Under the pieces are notes generated by a model. It did not search any database. It saw nothing but the letters and a program-made list of their open reading frames with translations, and was not told the origin of the DNA. Made by a program: the position numbers and the translations under genes. DNA of 5,790 nucleotides. Origin: Chloroflexota bacterium (lineage in GTDB: Bacteria > Chloroflexota > Dehalococcoidia > GIF9 > UBA5620). This document shows positions 4,230 to 5,790 of this stretch, in pieces. How positions within the stretch are numbered: the stretch's first letter is position 1; the number at the start of each line of letters is the position of its first letter. Location of the stretch: positions 1-5,790 of the forward strand of contig JAPLHH010000166.1 in NCBI GenBank assembly GCA_026389735.1, read 5' to 3'.

Positions 4230-5789
4230 TTATAGGTTGATATTAGAATACTTTCTCCACGGCCTGGCCACGGTCTTATTTTTCAAAATATCCAGGGCTC
4301 TATTTATCATTTTTCTGGTATCGCTAGGCATGATGATATCATCAATATAGCCTCGCTCTGCTCCTTGGTAGGGGTTCTCGTAAAGCTCTCGGTACTCGCT
4401 TATCCGCCTGTCTTTGACTTCTTGTGCGTTTTCTGCCTCTTTTATCTCCTTGGCGAAGATGACGCTGGCTGCGGTCGCAGCGCCGACAATGGTGACCTGG
4501 GCTGTTGGCCAAGCGAAGACGAGGTCAGCGCCGATGGATTTGTCTAACATCCCGTAGTGGGCACCAGCGTAAGACTTTCTCACTATGATTGAAATCAGGG
4601 GCACCGTAGCATCGGCCCAGGCGTAAAGCAGCTTGGCGCCATGACGCAGAATGCCCTTCCAATCCTGCTCAGAACCTATCATGTACCCGGGGCAGTCCTG
4701 GAAGCTGAGCAGCGGGATGTTAAACAGGTCGCAAAACCTTATAAATCTGGCCATTTTGTCTGAGGCGTCTACGTCGATAACCCCGCCAATATACGTCGGC
4801 TGGTTGGCTACGATACCGACTGAACGCCCATTGAATCGAGCGAAGCCAATTATGCAGTTTCGGGCGTAATCTTTCAATAACTCAAAGAAGTGACCATCAT
4901 CGACTACCGGTGTAATTACTCTAAGCATGTCAAAGGGCTGGGCTGAATTGTCGGGAATAATGGTGTCTAGCTCTGGGACTGTTCTCTCCGGGTCGTCCTT
5001 TGTCTCGATTCGAGGTGGCTTTTCGTTGTTCTTGTTATTTGAGGGGAGAAAGGATAAAAGCTGTTTGCACATGTCTAGGGCGTCTTGATCGTTTTCAGCT
5101 ACGAGGTGGGTTTGGCCTGACTTCACGGCATGAGCTTTCCAGCCGGAAAGTTCCTCGAGGCTGATTTCCTCTCCGATTTGAGTTTTTACGAAGGCAGGAC
5201 CGGCGATACCCATAAAGCCAGTATGACGGCATTGGATGAGGAAATCTTGCATTACTGGATGGTAAGCCTGCCCGCCTAAGCATGGGCCCATGAGCAAAGA
5301 TATTTGAGGCACTATTCCAGAAGCCAGAATTTGGGCTCTGAATAGCCAGCCGTAAGCCTCGAGTGTATCCATCCCTTCCTGAAGTCGGGCTCCCCCTGAG
5401 TCGTTCATGCTTATGCAAGGCCAGCCCATGTCCTTAGCAAAATCAAGGGCTCGGGTAAATTTCTTGCCGTGATATTCGCCAAAAGTCCCTGCCATGGCAG
5501 TATAGTCCTCGGCGATAACGACAACAGGCCTGCCATTTACCTTACCATAGCCGGTTATTACTCCTTCAGCTGGCACCTCCCTTTTGTCCATGCCGAAATG
5601 TGTGGTCCTGTGCTTAACGAAAAGTCCTATTTCGGTGAAAGTGCCTGGATCAAAGAAATAGTCAACCCTTTCGCGGGCTGACCACTGTCCAGCTTTATGG
5701 CGCTGCTCAATGGCTTTTGGGCCTCCCATTTGCTTTATTTTTTCTCGTTTCGCCTTATATGCCTCAATTGACTCGTGGGTCTTGCCCAT
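4230..5789 (-). CDS. Acyl-CoA carboxyltransferase beta subunit (propionyl/methylmalonyl-CoA type)
   Basis: A 519-residue biotin-dependent carboxyltransferase of the PccB/MmdA family, which moves CO2 between carboxybiotin and an acyl-CoA. It is the normal length with two crotonase-like halves. The N-terminal half has WSARERVDYFFDPGTFTEIG (36-55), the oxyanion-hole motif SGGARLQEG (131-139) and GPCLGGQAYHPVMQDF (168-183). The C-terminal half has VANQPTYIGGVIDVDAS (327-343), ARFIRFCDLFNIPLLSFQD (347-365), CPGYMIGSEQD (366-376), GILRHGAKLLYAWADATVP (379-397), RKSYAGAHYGM (404-414) and AWPTAQ (426-431). The end ENPYQGAERGYIDDII (471-486) is also typical. Some motifs deviate: CPGYMIGSEQD where VPGFLPGxxQE is usual, and VGAATAA where MGxEGA is usual. 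Substrate is therefore uncertain (propionyl-, methylmalonyl-, other acyl-CoA, or decarboxylase use). No biotin carboxylase or biotin-carrier gene lies in the window. The ATG is at the window edge, so its ribosome site and any in-frame extension cannot be seen. Confidence 0.92.
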   Translation of the reverse strand: MGKTHESIEAYKAKREKIKQMGGPKAIEQRHKAGQWSARERVDYFFDPGTFTEIGLFVKHRTTHFGMDKREVPAEGVITGYGKVNGRPVVVIAEDYTAMAGTFGEYHGKKFTRALDFAKDMGWPCISMNDSGGARLQEGMDTLEAYGWLFRAQILASGIVPQISLLMGPCLGGQAYHPVMQDFLIQCRHTGFMGIAGPAFVKTQIGEEISLEELSGWKAHAVKSGQTHLVAENDQDALDMCKQLLSFLPSNNKNNEKPPRIETKDDPERTVPELDTIIPDNSAQPFDMLRVITPVVDDGHFFELLKDYARNCIIGFARFNGRSVGIVANQPTYIGGVIDVDASDKMARFIRFCDLFNIPLLSFQDCPGYMIGSEQDWKGILRHGAKLLYAWADATVPLISIIVRKSYAGAHYGMLDKSIGADLVFAWPTAQVTIVGAATAASVIFAKEIKEAENAQEVKDRRISEYRELYENPYQGAERGYIDDIIMPSDTRKMINRALDILKNKTVARPWRKYSNINL

Positions 5790-5790
5790 T

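Noticed and set aside
5095..5418. 107-codon minus-strand open frame
   Set aside because: It is an out-of-frame shadow inside the carboxyltransferase gene, with no recognisable domain.

Overview
The window carries five genes, all on the minus strand, on what looks like a bacterial chromosome. In minus-strand reading order (right to left) they are: an acyl-CoA carboxyltransferase beta subunit (4230-5789), a class I SAM-dependent methyltransferase (3442-4137), a small two-helix membrane protein of the DUF5652 type (3127-3360), a MenA/UbiA-type prenyltransferase (2055-2945), and a cobalamin-binding-domain radical SAM enzyme (130-1836). There are no tRNA, rRNA, CRISPR, phage or transposase signals.

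The organism is probably an anaerobic bacterium. The best guess is an uncultured Chloroflexota, perhaps Dehalococcoidia. This rests on two things: the B12/radical SAM enzyme, and the intergenic palindromes of the 'GTCATTCTGAG...' and 'GTCATTGCGAG...' types, which are very common in such genomes. Similar palindromes also occur in other anaerobic lineages, so the placement is tentative.

Right part (3127-5789): the carboxyltransferase ends at 4230, followed by a weak hairpin. After a 92-bp gap come the methyltransferase and the DUF5652 gene, which probably form one transcription unit. A 17-bp near-tandem duplication sits exactly on the 3' end of the methyltransferase and creates its stop codon. 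Removing one copy on paper restores an open frame of 21 more codons. That frame ends in a TAA touching the Shine-Dalgarno of the DUF5652 gene, and its new tail looks like the missing last beta strand of the fold. This is the most interesting observation in the window.

Middle part (1837-3126): the prenyltransferase gene is bracketed by two related but distinct palindromic repeat elements (1881-1973 and 3008-3086). A third, unrelated hairpin lies directly after the DUF5652 stop codon. The prenyltransferase appears to have its own promoter very close to its start codon and no visible Shine-Dalgarno.

Left part (1-1836): after the radical SAM gene, positions 4-49 look like a promoter with an 18-bp dyad at the expected transcription start. 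It would drive a minus-strand gene beyond the left edge.

The genes do not form an obvious single pathway. Membrane quinone or lipid prenylation, acyl-CoA carboxylation and a B12/radical SAM reaction are all plausible housekeeping or specialised metabolism of an anaerobe. I see no convincing evidence for a new multi-gene system.
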